Below are positions 1 to 10,854 of a DNA stretch of 64,000 bases, one piece after another. A model generated the notes under the pieces. It had not been told where the DNA came from and searched no databases. It was given only the letters and a program-made list of their open reading frames with translations. The first letter of the stretch is position 1. The number at the start of each line of letters is the position of its first letter. Origin of the DNA: Leishmania mexicana MHOM/GT/2001/U1103. Lineage: Eukaryota; Euglenozoa; Kinetoplastea; Trypanosomatida; Trypanosomatidae. The stretch covers positions 739,755-803,754 of the forward strand of contig NC_018332.1 in the NCBI RefSeq assembly GCF_000234665.1, read 5' to 3'. The position numbers were made by a program, and so were the translations under genes.

Positions 1-642
1 GGGGAAATGACCAGTGTGCTCCATCGGGGCCGAATCGATCGCCGACGTGGCCGGTTGGCGTTCGTAGAGGAAAAGTCTCAGGGTGGGGAGCGAAGCGGGG
101 CTGGTCAAAATGCGGTGCGACGTCGTTCTCGCGGCTTTCCGCAAAGGTGTTACAAATATTTTGTGCCGCATGCGTCGCAAAGGGAGGCAGGGAGATGCAT
201 AACGCTGTATACAGCTTCTGCTTTAGACGGGTCGAAAAAGCTCTACTGATGGCAGCGCTGCTCTCGCTGCGGCTGCAGAATTGTCATGTGTGCCATCCTC
301 TGTTTTTCTCATGAAACGTGCTGCCAGTGCTGTTGGTTGCGTCAGTCTTGTGTTATTCCATCTGGGTGTACTTGTGCGGAAGAGGGGAATGCCAGTTCGC
401 TTGTAGAACACAGGCCAAAAGGCGCGGCAAACGTCCCCTTAAGTGGTGTGAGCACACGGATGTCGCGTGTTTGTGCTGGCGTGCGTGCCGGTGTGCCTCC
501 CTCCATGAGTCATGCGGGTTAAGGAACAAGTGAGGGTAGAAGAGAAGACGGAGAGAGCTGGTTCCCATGAACTGGGGACGCTGACCCGAACATGCCAGAT
601 GAAAATAGAAGTCCGCGAGTGCGAACACTTTTCTATTTCCAT
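1..642. other. Gene-free spacer, distal 3' side of the CorA-like gene
   Basis: No open frame here has protein-like composition. The region lies downstream of the minus-strand CorA-like gene and beyond repeat B copy 1. It is probably distal 3' UTR or intergenic sequence. I see nothing else I can support in it. Confidence 0.6.
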
Positions 643-1116
643 CGCGTCATTCTACACCCGAACAAGTCCGAGCATGGGCGCATACACAGCCACGGGTCTC
701 CTGCCTCTGCCACACGTCGACAATGTCAGCGAACCGGCCCCGCCAGCGCCGCGTGGCTTCGCTCAGCCCACTGCAATGCCACTGCCACACAGCGCAGGCG
801 AGGTCCAGGATTACGCGCGGCATCGCCGCAACGCGGCACAGACAGAAAAGCGGTAGGCGGGTGCATGTGCCCTCTGAAGCGTTGCACGAGGTTCGTAGTG
901 CGCTGGCCCAAGCCTGATCATCATTACCGCGCATCTCTTCCGCACAGCGCTGCCCCAGACCCGTCCGCCAACACCGAGAGCGGGTACTACACCCTGACCC
1001 CACGGTGAGGTGGTTAGTATCATGAGGGCCAGCGCTACGGTCAAGAAAAATTTTAAAAAAGGGAAAGGCAAAGAATGACGGCACGGTGGGAAGGGGATTG
1101 GGGGAGAGGAAGGGGG
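643..1116. repeat. Dispersed repeat family B, copy 1 (about 474 bp)
   Basis: This block matches 39758-40231 almost base for base with no net length difference. Substitutions are scattered, for example g/a in the cggtg(g/a)gaag motif near 1088 and small changes in the A/T run near 1050. It lies about 260 bp past the stop codon of the CorA-like gene, so it is inside the presumed 3' UTR. Size and position fit a degenerate retroposon of the SIDER kind known from Leishmania 3' UTRs. An A-rich run at 1044-1075 near the plus-strand right end could mark a plus-oriented tail, but the orientation is not settled. Family assignment is inference; the duplication is seen directly. Confidence 0.8.
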
Positions 1117-1378
1117 ATAGAGCATGGCGACTCAAGGGGAAGGACGGGTCCAAGGAAAAGAATGGGAAAAAGAAAAAGCCGGGCACACGAAAACGCACGC
1201 ACGTCGGAGACACCGCGCCAGAGAATCTCACCACGGCGCGTCGAAAGAAGAGTCGATGTGAAGCAGCCCAACACTACACACCTCCTCCTCCCTTCCTATT
1301 TTTTGTGTTCGGTTTATCCCCCCCCCCTCCCCTCCCCTCTCCCCCCGTTTTGTTGTCTGCTTTGTCGTCGCTCCTTCG

Positions 1379-3415
1379 CTACTCGAGTGTCGCCAGTGCA
1401 CCAGGGGCCTTGTATATGAGGAACTTGTACACGATGGGCGCAATGCTGACCACCAGAATCCCCAGCGTAATCCCCACGATGCAGAAGAACGGAGTCGTGG
1501 TCTCTGCGTCGGTGAAGGGCACCCGTACGTTCATGGCAAACAGATTTGGAATGATGGTGATCGGGATCAGCATTACGGTAATTTGCGTGTGCACGTGGCT
1601 CATGTAGTCCATGAAGTTGCAGTGCGACAGGAGGCGTGCAGACACGCCACAGACGAGGGTCATGTTCGCCCTGTTGACGATGTCGCGGCCCTTGCATAGC
1701 CTGAGGACCGTGCTTCGGACGGTCGAAAGCGAGCGCTGGTAGCTCCCCACTCCCGCGGAGGATCGCGAGAACGGTGTCAGGCGCATTGCCGGCAACAACA
1801 GCTCCTTCAACACTCGCTCCTTCTGCAACGCGTCTATGTGGAAGAAAGCTATGAGGTGGCGCAGGTTCTTGGTGCGCAGCAACACGTCGTCCTGGTCAAC
1901 TCGCGAAGGCAGAATTTGAAGTACAAGCTCGTCAAGCTGGTCTGCCTTGATGAGCAGCGCACGGGTAGACTTCTGGAAGTAGCCAATAATGGCAGACACA
2001 AGCGAGCTGCACACAACGGAAATAGCTGTGTCTTCGCAGTAAGTCGGCGATGCTGATCTGTTAGGGGGGCTGAACGCCATCATGGGTTGCTGGGCCCCTC
2101 TCGCCCGCTCCGCCGAGAACGAGGATAGCGAATCATCTGCGGCAGCAGCGGCGGGGTATGTGAGTGGTTCTGGCACCGCCCGTCGACCAGCGTGTGTGCC
2201 ATGAGGCGCCTCAGGTGTTGCTCCGTTGACCCCCTCCCTGGCCACGCTGCCCGCATTGTCAAGGGAAAGGTTCGCGTCGAATTGGCGCTCCCAAACGGCC
2301 AAAGGGGGGTCGTTTGTTGCCGTATCAACAAACCCTGTGCTCTTGTGGGTACTGACCGATAACGCATGCGAGGCTGCGAAGCTCGCTGCTGAGCGGAGTG
2401 CCAGCACGCCAGCTCTACCAGTGCTTGTTGAAGATCCGGCGGGCCATGCGCGGTTCGCCATGATGAGCTGCACGTCTCCTTCGCCGCCAAAGCGACCCGC
2501 GCTGAAGGTGAAGAGCGTCGACTCGAAGGCCAGCACCACCACCGGTGTGCACGGCAGCTGCGTGCCATGTGCGCTCACCCCGTCACTCTGAATGGCGCCG
2601 CGTCCCGCTGTCTCCACACTCTGCAGTCCCACCGCCTGCAGGCACAGCACAGCGTAGCCGTGGGCTGGGAAGTACTCGAGGAAGTTGTCACGCACCGTCT
2701 TGTGGCGTCTGGTATAGTCACCCTTTTCATGCCCCCTCTCGGATGAGGGCTCCGTATCCTCGGTGTCGCTGCTGGAGTCGTCGCTCCAAAGCTCTCTGAG
2801 CTCCCCAGCGTCCATATTGGTGCAGAGTACTGAGATGATGCGGCGCCGTGTGAGCACATGCACTGGCAGGCTCTCCAGAACCTTCCCCAGCTCTTCCTCA
2901 TTAGCTGCCTTTATGCTGACCCACGCAGGGCGAGCGTCACAGTTGGGAGAAGAGGCAGGGGACAGCCGGATCGCCGGGAGGGCGAATGCACCATGCGTCT
3001 TCTCAGCGGTGGACTCCGAGGGAAGCGTGTGGGGAGCATTCGTAGCTGCTGGCATGCCGACGGGGGGCAGCAATGGGATCTTTGCAAAATGGTCGGCAGC
3101 GCCCGGTGACGAGGGTGACACGACCGCGTACTGATCCTGTTCGCGTAACATCTGCTTCAGCGTCATGACATTCGGCACGAGGTACCAGGCCGCTTGGGTC
3201 ACATCTTCGTCGAGGTAGCACACGTGGATGTGACTCCCAGCGGTGTTCTCCACGGCGGGCATCGCGGAAGTGACGTTCAGAAACGCCGCTGAAGTGGCCG
3301 AGTTCCCGCCGCGAGGCAGCGGAGAACACCCGCTCGTCTGCGCGGCGGCGCCCCTCTGCTCCATTTCAACCTCCATCACGGAGGCGCCGCCGTTGCGCCG
3401 GTTCGACGCGGACAT
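1379..3415 (-). CDS. CorA-like Mg2+ transporter with AMN in place of GMN
   Basis: A 678-residue protein whose C-terminus has the two-helix hairpin of the CorA/Mrs2/Alr1 family. TM1 is about residues 612-626, followed by an Ala-Met-Asn-Val motif at 627-630, a short loop, then TM2 at about 644-664 and a short tail. CorA proteins form pentameric Mg2+ channels; the family signature after TM1 is Gly-Met-Asn at the pore entrance. Here the glycine is alanine (codon 1537-1535 reads GCC on the coding strand). The long N-terminal part is Ser/Ala-rich with an acidic patch near residue 215 and would form the cytosolic or matrix funnel. ATG at 3415 is the first in frame. The membrane (plasma or mitochondrial inner) cannot be told from sequence. 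Repeat B copy 1 lies just downstream. Confidence 0.8.
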   Translation of the reverse strand: MSASNRRNGGASVMEVEMEQRGAAAQTSGCSPLPRGGNSATSAAFLNVTSAMPAVENTAGSHIHVCYLDEDVTQAAWYLVPNVMTLKQMLREQDQYAVVSPSSPGAADHFAKIPLLPPVGMPAATNAPHTLPSESTAEKTHGAFALPAIRLSPASSPNCDARPAWVSIKAANEEELGKVLESLPVHVLTRRRIISVLCTNMDAGELRELWSDDSSSDTEDTEPSSERGHEKGDYTRRHKTVRDNFLEYFPAHGYAVLCLQAVGLQSVETAGRGAIQSDGVSAHGTQLPCTPVVVLAFESTLFTFSAGRFGGEGDVQLIMANRAWPAGSSTSTGRAGVLALRSAASFAASHALSVSTHKSTGFVDTATNDPPLAVWERQFDANLSLDNAGSVAREGVNGATPEAPHGTHAGRRAVPEPLTYPAAAAADDSLSSFSAERARGAQQPMMAFSPPNRSASPTYCEDTAISVVCSSLVSAIIGYFQKSTRALLIKADQLDELVLQILPSRVDQDDVLLRTKNLRHLIAFFHIDALQKERVLKELLLPAMRLTPFSRSSAGVGSYQRSLSTVRSTVLRLCKGRDIVNRANMTLVCGVSARLLSHCNFMDYMSHVHTQITVMLIPITIIPNLFAMNVRVPFTDAETTTPFFCIVGITLGILVVSIAPIVYKFLIYKAPGALATLE

Positions 3416-6400
3416 AACCGATACGTGCCGGCGTGCGAAGGTGTGTCGGGTTTATACCAGCGCCTATGCTCGTTGTGACACAGCAAGGTCGCGTGAGGGT
3501 CCACTTCAACCGGCGCAGCAATAAGCAGAGTGCGTTGAAGGGTGCGTGTGCGGGGGGAGGGGAGGAAGGGGGAGGGGTATATGCGTCACCTTCTGGGGCG
3601 AGATCAACATGAAAAAGACAAGTTTCGGTCTCTCTCCCTCTGTGTCTGTGTGTGTGTGTGTGTGTGTGTGTTAGGGGCGGGATGCAGACTTACGTCGTAC
3701 ACAACGGAGAAGAAGAGAATGCGCCAAAGCCACTGTTGCGAAACAAGGCAGCCGGCAACGTGGTAGTGGCCGCGTACGTGTTTGTGTGCCTCGGTGTGTG
3801 CGCCTGTGCCGCGCGACGGTTTCCCTTTCCACCTCGGCTCCTTTGGGGAGGGGGGGCAGTGAGGGTGCCACGCGTGCACGTGCGTGTTTATGTCTGTGTA
3901 TACCTATGCCGGTGGCTGAGACGACCCAATCGACGAAGAAAACTGCGGTGCCAACGGCAGAGCCCGGGAATACCGCCTCTTGTGGAAAAGGGAAGCACAA
4001 ACTGAAGAGAAGAGCGACTCCGGACGGAGGCAGGGGGAGGAGGGGGGTCGGCACACTTGGCACGACGCCGCTCTCACGAACGCTGAGAAAACGAAGACAG
4101 ATGGAAGATAGCAAACAAGAGCAGCTCACACTTCGTCACTCTCTCTTTCCGCGCGTAAACCCCCTTCAACTCTTGTGGATGATTGAGGAGTGCGGCGGAG
4201 CGGAGAAGGGGGAAGAGGCGGCGGGAGGTGGCGTGGGAGGTTAGAGGCGGTGTGCAACAAATCACTCGCGTGGCGCAGCCGAAGATATGTACCTTTAGGA
4301 GTGAGCGTACGGCGTACCGCAGCGTTGTTAGGGGGTTAGGAGAGTGTTCTCGCGTTGAGTCTTAGTCGTGTGTCGGTGTCTTCGCTGTGCGTGATAGTGC
4401 CGACCAATCGCCCGAAAAGTTGTACGCTAGGGTCGATGGTTGCGCCGCACGTGCGGTCCTTACTTCCCTTCTCTCTTCTTGCGCCGTGTTTTCGTAGCGT
4501 GTCGGCAGCACCTGGAGAGAGTGAGTGGGTGGCAGACTGGCCGACAAGCGCACACGTGACAATAAAAGGAGTGCGGGGGGCAGGGCTGAAGAAAGGGATG
4601 GAGAAAAGAATCCTAAAGCATGTCAACGGCTCTTGAACCGGAAGCAACGGAGGGAGGGGAAGGAGAGGCGAGGTGGAGAAGGAGGGCACCGCTCCGCTTG
4701 GTGGACACGATCGCGTGAGTGGTGCGGTGCGGCTGAAAAGGCGCAAAGACACAGGGTGGGGGTGTTTAAAGCGGAAGAGGGAGAAGTGGGGAGGCTGGGG
4801 AGAAAGATGCGGTCGTACACACAAGACGTTGACCGTGTCGCTCTCCTACAGGTTGCAGCCCTTAACGTATCCCCGCTTTAATCTTGTATCATTCGCCTGC
4901 GTTGCACACGCACCCGAACGAGGCAAAACGGAAATATATATATATATATTTGTTATATAAAAAGAAGCGACAGCGCAGGCAGCGTTGCTACACGGAGTGC
5001 ATGTGCGACCTACAAGGAGTCCGTGGGAGGTGGGCATGCACTGACCGACGACGACACAAAGACACAAGGAGCCGCGTCGACAAATTATCCTTCAAAAGGG
5101 AAATCGAGAAAACGAGAGGGAAAGAGAGAGAGCACAGTGGAGAGCGAAGGGGGCAGGACGAAGGTAGAACTACACGGGCGGCATGAGTGTGCAGCAAGGG
5201 GGGGTTATGCCCATAAGTTCGGTGTGGATGTGTTTGTGTTTCGTGTGCCGGTGTGATTGCGAGCAGGTGGTGCCGCGTGGTCCAGTGCACCGCGAGGGGT
5301 GGGATCGTGTGGCGAGAGCCAGAAGATTGGAAGGACAGAGAGAGACAAGGGAGAGTGGATGGTGCAGCCGAGGGACGAAATAGATATGTGCACAGCAAAA
5401 GAGTGGGCAGAGAGAGCAGACGGCGCGTCGACGACGATTACGCGATGGAAATCGCGTGCTTTCAACGAGTGTGCAACTGTAACAATCATGAAGGATGCGG
5501 CTGAGTCGCGCGGTATGTTAACAAGCGCCGGCAGCCGAGAATGCCCAGATCTCACCGCATCCACTGAAGCGCGGGGCGGTGGATGCTGTTCGGGGGGAGA
5601 GGGTGTACTCTTGAGTGTGTCGAGAGTTTCGCGATAGCAGTGACCGTCATACTGGCACCTGGAGAGGCCCGCCGTCGCCCCCGTGCGAGTGTGCGGCGCC
5701 CCCAGCACCCAGCCAGCGACGCAGTATATAGGTGTGCGCTTGCATGTCACCACATGTGCAACGAGGGGCGCCAGCTCAGCGCCGGTGGCGTCGAAGGGAA
5801 AGACGAAGACGGCTGGCAAGCACAGAACAACAATGAAGAGAGGTAGAGAGTGACGGATCCTATCCAGTAGCCGCAGTTCGCACAGCACCCTCCCCCTCTT
5901 CCCCCCCCCCTCCCTCGTGTCCACGAGCTGCGAGTGGGGATGGGTTCTGAGGAATAGCGTGTATACGTTTGCGTGAGTGAGGGCCCTGCCGTGAGCACGA
6001 GCATCGCAAAAGGCGGACAAGCCGGAGAGAAGGAGAGGCGACAATGAAACGAGACGGCGCAGACCATGTGCGAAGGGAGGGGGGGGGAGCGGGGTCGCTG
6101 TAGACGGGCACGCCATGCACACGTGTGGAAGGGGGAGGTGGTGAAGGTGTACTGCCCTGCCTAATCCCTTTCACGCACAGGTATAAATCCCGCATACGGG
6201 AAATAGCTGCGACTTCGCCATTGGCTGCGTCCACGGCACCTGACGTGGGCTTTCGATCATACTTGGGCGGTCGCCGTGGCAGCGGCAGAGGTCGTCTGTA
6301 CTTTCGTCACTTTCGTTTGTTTTCTTGCGTTTCTGTTTGATTTCTGTGAAGGGCGTGGGAGGTTGAGTAGGATGTAGCCGCGCACGCGTCTCTCTCCCTC

Positions 6401-7423
6401 TCTGTCTGCCTTCCTGTCCATCCCTACGCGCCTGCGGACGTGGGTGCGGGCTTGCTTGCCGGCTGGCAGATAGACGCGCACACCAGTCCCCCACTTTCCC
6501 GATGCTACCCGCACACGGAAAGCCCGAGTCCGAGAAAGTACCTGAACAGAAAGCAGCAGCAGCACCAGCAGCAGGATGGAGGGGAGGAGAGCATGTGCGC
6601 TGGTGCGCAAGGAGGCGTCGCGAGCTTTCTCTCACTCTGCCTTGCTCAAGCCCTTTTCATTTTACTTCTACTGCGCAAGTGACACACGGGAAGGCAGAGC
6701 AGTCCTCAAGGGGAGTGCGAGGGTTCGGGCGTAAAAGAGAGCGAGATATAGGCGAATACGTGACTGGCACATCCCACATGGCACAGACACACAAACACAC
6801 ACGAACGCATGCTTGCAGATGCGCACAGGCGAAACGACGACGACGACGACACATGCACACGGACAAAACTGCTAACGACGAATATAAAAAAAAGCAAAGA
6901 CAAACCCAGATCTCTGAGGAAGCGATGGGAGGCCGAATAAAATAAACAACAGCACTGAGTGGAAGAGAAACTGAGACACGGCGCATGGCCCCAACACACG
7001 CATGCATGCAAAGACCTCGTACAAACACCCAGAGGGAACGCAGGCACCGACACACACACATACACAACAGCAGTAAAGGCGCGTACAGGAAGAACAGAGA
7101 ACCCCTTCCCTCCCTCCCCCCTCAACCTTGACGAAACGACCGACCCCGAGATACAGAGGTCAAAAGAAAAGGAAAATCCGAATATGTGAGGAGTACACGC
7201 ATACTAGCGCGCACGCGCAGACGTGTCCACGCCCGCTAGGAGCGTATGCGCGCGACGTGCCGAAAAAAAAAGCACGCCATCGAGCATGTTCTATGCTTGT
7301 TAAAGGCATCGGTGTGCGCGTCCCAACCCGCCCATGTGAGGATAGTGAGAGATGAGCGAGGGCAGAGGCACTCCCCCGGTCACTTTGTGCGTGTGTGGCA
7401 CTCCGCTAAGGAGTGGGCACGGC
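3416..7423. other. 4.0 kb spacer between hydrolase and CorA-like gene
   Basis: No convincing gene. The longest minus-strand open frame (5205-6122, 305 codons) is low-complexity Pro/Ser/Leu/Arg sequence typical of polypyrimidine UTRs. It contains a (TG) run at 3647-3671 and a (TA) run at 4934-4949. The purine-rich plus strand (pyrimidine-rich on the coding strand) around 3541-3580 could belong to the splice-acceptor region of the CorA-like gene. Confidence 0.6.
3647..3671. repeat. (TG)n microsatellite
   Basis: An uninterrupted run of about 12 TG units is visible on the plus strand, (CA)n on the coding strand, about 230 bp upstream of the CorA-like start. It probably falls in the intergenic or 5' leader region. 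Confidence 0.9.
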
Positions 7424-9484
7424 TTAGATGGCCTCCCGACGCACACGGCGGCAGAAGCTCTTCTCAAAGACACCCTCGTCGTTGTGGGCAGCCTTGATAT
7501 TGGACCGAATGTAGAGATAGTCGGCATCGCAGTGCTGCGTACTCGTAATGTTCACATCTGTGACGCAGTGCGGGCGGCTGACCTTGAGCTTCTGGTTAAT
7601 GGTGTAGTGCGCCGAGAGCGGGTCGCGGTTGCTGAGTGTCAGCTCTCGATGCATATTGTGTTCCAGCGTTGTGCCAATGTCGTCGAAGCGGACGATGCCC
7701 TCGCCAAACACGCCACCGACGACGCTCGTGACGTATGTCCAGGTGTCCCGCACGATCTCATATGAGACGGAGCGCTCCACGCGGCCGGGCGCGATCACCG
7801 TCATGGGGGTCGAAGCCGCCACCTCCGGAACCGAATCTGGACCAGGGACAATGGTGGCGCTCGAGTGGAGCACCGGGACGCGGAAGACAGCCGTTGCGGC
7901 GTCCAGCAGCAGCGTCGTGTCCGCCGGAGAGCACCAAACCATGGGCCAGTAGTTGTTCGCGAGCGAAAGGGAGACGCTGTGGCCGGCCGGGACGCAGTAG
8001 CCGCAGAAGTCCATCGTCACTGTCACCTGAACCGCCTGCCCGGGCTGCACCAAGGCAATGGCTTTGTCGCCCTCGGGGCCACAGTGAACCAGGTTCTTCA
8101 TGCCGTACGTGATGCGCGTGGCCGCCCCGTCTGGCGCAATGTCGCACAGCTTGGCGAACAGGAAGCCCTTCGCCTGATCGCAGGTCAGCGTCACAGAGAA
8201 GGTTGGCTGGCCGAGGATATCCATAGCAGCTGTAAGCGGGGCTGAGGTATAGGTGACGGCCAAGCCGTTGTCAATGCGCTGGTCACCAGCAGTCTCACCT
8301 ATCACACCCACGCCCATCCACTCACCTGAGATGAGCCCATGGTTCAGCGGGGTGTGCACCATTACCGTGCCGGTGCCAATGGTGGCGCCGTCCTTGCCCA
8401 CCTCTGTCAGTAACCGGCCCGCGCCGAGGCCATACGCGACGGTCGGCACCTCAGCGTTCACCCACTTGTCCATCGCCACCCACTTGCCAGGCGCCATCGG
8501 CTTGGTTGTGCAGGGCGGCAGCGAGTCCTCGATGTAGACCTGGAGCACCGGCCAGCTCGCCACGTCGTTGGCCGTCATGCCCTTCATCCAGTAGTCCCAC
8601 CAGTCCTTGGCCGCACGCAGAAAGTTCATCCGAGGCAGCGGCGTGCCGTCCTGCGGGTACAAGTGCGCCCACGGGCCGCAAATGGCTTTGCACGGCACCT
8701 TCAGCCCCTCCAGCAGGTGAAAGAGGGAGTTCGTGTACGAGTCTGCCCAGCCATCGACGAGGAGCACTGGCACCTGGATGGAGCTGTAGTCCTCCTGGAT
8801 CGACCCGTGCTGCCAGTAAGCGTCGTACCGCTGGTGCTCAGCCCAGTCAGCGGCGTTCAGCGGCATCTTCTCCAGCCGTTCCAGCCACATCTCCTTCCAG
8901 CGATCCCCGACAATGTCGCCGTCGGGCGGGCATGACTGGAAGCCCTGCATGATGCATCCCCACCAGAAGTTGTCGTTCAGCAGGCACCCGCCCTTCCAGT
9001 GGATGTCGTCGGTGAAACGGTTGTGTGTGAAGCCGAGAACAATGATGGCACGCAGCGCGGGAGGACGGCGAGCGGCCACCTGCAGCGAGTTGAAACCACC
9101 CCACGACTTGCCCATCATGCCAACGTCACCGGTGCACCATGGCTGCTTGCTGATCCAATCAATCACCTCGAGTGCATCGTCCTGCTCCTGCTTGAGGTAT
9201 TCGTCGAGCAGCAGGCCATCCGACTCACCGGTGCCGCGCATATCGACGCGCACTGCGACGTAGCCTTGGCCGGCAAAGAAGCCGTGCATAGGTTCATCAC
9301 GGATGCGGGTGCCGTTGCGCTTGCGGTACGGGATGTACTCCAGAATGCCCGGATAGCGGTGCTCCGACGATGCATCTTTCGGCATAAAGAGCCGTGCGGC
9401 CAGGCGGATGTCATCCTTGAGGGTGATGTAGGTGTTCTCTACGAACTGCGTCGGATGCGGAAGATCCGTGCAGGCGCGGTGCAT
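7424..9484 (-). CDS. CocE/NonD-type alpha/beta hydrolase (S15 X-Pro dipeptidyl-peptidase fold)
   Basis: A 686-residue serine hydrolase. The nucleophile elbow Gly-Lys-Ser-Trp-Gly-Gly places Ser127, the Gly-Trp-Ala-Asp motif places Asp248, and Gly-Pro-Trp-Ala-His places His274; this is the order and spacing of the CocE/peptidase S15 family. An Arg-Gly-Thr-Gly-x-Ser motif at about 83-88 is typical of the fold, with a helical cap between about 155 and 235. The C-terminal half (from about 330) has the length expected for the beta-rich jelly-roll domain. No signal peptide is visible. Members cleave esters, amides or X-Pro peptides; the substrate here cannot be predicted. I start at ATG 9484: the open frame runs on to 9811, but that extension is Ile-Tyr repeats from a TA microsatellite, upstream of a plausible splice acceptor at 9583. 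Confidence 0.88.
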   Translation of the reverse strand: MHRACTDLPHPTQFVENTYITLKDDIRLAARLFMPKDASSEHRYPGILEYIPYRKRNGTRIRDEPMHGFFAGQGYVAVRVDMRGTGESDGLLLDEYLKQEQDDALEVIDWISKQPWCTGDVGMMGKSWGGFNSLQVAARRPPALRAIIVLGFTHNRFTDDIHWKGGCLLNDNFWWGCIMQGFQSCPPDGDIVGDRWKEMWLERLEKMPLNAADWAEHQRYDAYWQHGSIQEDYSSIQVPVLLVDGWADSYTNSLFHLLEGLKVPCKAICGPWAHLYPQDGTPLPRMNFLRAAKDWWDYWMKGMTANDVASWPVLQVYIEDSLPPCTTKPMAPGKWVAMDKWVNAEVPTVAYGLGAGRLLTEVGKDGATIGTGTVMVHTPLNHGLISGEWMGVGVIGETAGDQRIDNGLAVTYTSAPLTAAMDILGQPTFSVTLTCDQAKGFLFAKLCDIAPDGAATRITYGMKNLVHCGPEGDKAIALVQPGQAVQVTVTMDFCGYCVPAGHSVSLSLANNYWPMVWCSPADTTLLLDAATAVFRVPVLHSSATIVPGPDSVPEVAASTPMTVIAPGRVERSVSYEIVRDTWTYVTSVVGGVFGEGIVRFDDIGTTLEHNMHRELTLSNRDPLSAHYTINQKLKVSRPHCVTDVNITSTQHCDADYLYIRSNIKAAHNDEGVFEKSFCRRVRREAI

Positions 9485-9504
9485 GATGATGACCACGCAG
9501 CAGC

Positions 9505-9780
9505 TATATATATATATATATATATCAAGTGATCGATGGGAAAAAGGATGTTTGGCGGCCAGCTGAAACACCGCACCAGCGCTATACAAGCAAAACGAAA
9601 GAAGAGAGGGAGGGGGGAAGTATACGTATATATAGATATAGATATATATAGGTATATAGATATTATATATATATATATATAGGCATATACGTTGATGGCG
9701 GTATCTATATCGATGTATACATCCACACACATAGATGTATATAGATATAGATATATAGATAGATACGTATGTATCGCTAT
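9505..9780. repeat. AT-rich microsatellite cluster in the hydrolase leader
   Basis: A pure (TA) run at 9505-9525 is followed by further TA/GATA-like runs at about 9620-9690 and 9709-9775. The surroundings are GC-rich, so this is a sharp local AT island. The pure run lies 20-40 bp upstream of the hydrolase ATG and would fall in the mature 5' UTR if the acceptor at 9583 is used. Confidence 0.9.
9582..9620 (-). promoter_or_regulatory. Candidate spliced-leader acceptor for the hydrolase gene
   Basis: On the coding strand a pyrimidine-only run (complement of about 9602-9620, continuing with few purines to 9595) is followed 12-20 bases later by the first AG, at 9583-9582. This is the standard kinetoplastid trans-splicing arrangement and would give a 5' UTR of about 98 nt containing the (TA) run. 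It supports starting the protein at 9484 and excludes the 9811 start from the mRNA. Confidence 0.45.
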
Positions 9781-10854
9781 TTACGGATCCAATCCCCCAC
9801 AACGAAGCCAAACGCTAGACGAGGTGGCAGACAACGGTGCACTGCAACGGCCCCACTCGTGTACTCCCTCCCTCCTTTTCCTTCTCCCCTCCACACACAC
9901 ACGCGCACAGACGCACCGTCCAAAGTGACGGAAACAAAAAAAATAGTGGCGCGGAGAGAAGACAGTGTGTGAAGCCGCGTGGGGGAGAGAAAGGGGGGTG
10001 GGGGCGGAGTCGATAACGAAAAACAACCGGGAAAAATAATGCGAGTACAAGGCCCCGTATTCGTAGCAGCGCGAGAGAGAAGACCGGCGCGTGCGTGCGT
10101 GTGTGCTGGTGTAGGGTATGAGATGGGGGACAAGACGCGGACACCATGGAGTGGTCAGCAGGAAGAATCGAAAAGAGAGAGCGAAAACACGAGTGGGCGA
10201 GGAGGGGCAGTGAGCACGAATCGCAGCAGGTGCGCGCGCGCACACGTACAGCTCAGTGTACACAGGAGAGGAGGGCTTGCGTGACAGAAAGCGAAGAGAG
10301 GTGCAAACGTGCACAGACGCGCGGGCGTGCGATGCGGCTCCGAGAGGGTGAGTGAGCTGAGTGCCTAAGAGATGGGACGTGGAAGTAGGCACTGCAAGCC
10401 CATCCAGTAAACGGCTCGCTTTAGAAAAAGAGAGCGCGTGCGGCGAGGCCGCGACAGCCCAGAACACGAACGCGCTCGTGCTTCCTGTGACTCCGCACAT
10501 CGGCACGTACTCCATGGTGAAGCGCATGTCTTCTTCACGAGGGCCGCCTTCTGTTTTACGTTGCTGTTTCTTAAGCTTGTGTGACAATGTGTCTCACGCG
10601 AGCACACCGCGAGAGGCGTGCTCTACGCCCTTTTTTCTCTCTCCCACCCCCGCTCGTCAAACCTCCGCCAGCACCGCACCCCCTTAGCGGTGCGGTATCC
10701 AACAGACGATGGGCAGAGAGAGTAGAGACACCCAAAAAAAGTCAAAAATGTCGAAAGAAAGCGGCTACACGCGCTAACCGGGTGAACAGAGGCGAGGGCG
10801 CCGCCCGACGCCGCCGCTACACTGGCCGAGGGTGCGAGAGGGAGAGGGAGAGAG
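9781..10854. other. Spacer between EF-G2-like gene and hydrolase
   Basis: No supportable gene. Open frames on both strands are short or pyrimidine-derived; the 268-codon frame at 9781-10587 lacks any recognisable domain. This is probably the 3' UTR of the EF-G2-like gene plus intergenic sequence. Confidence 0.55.
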
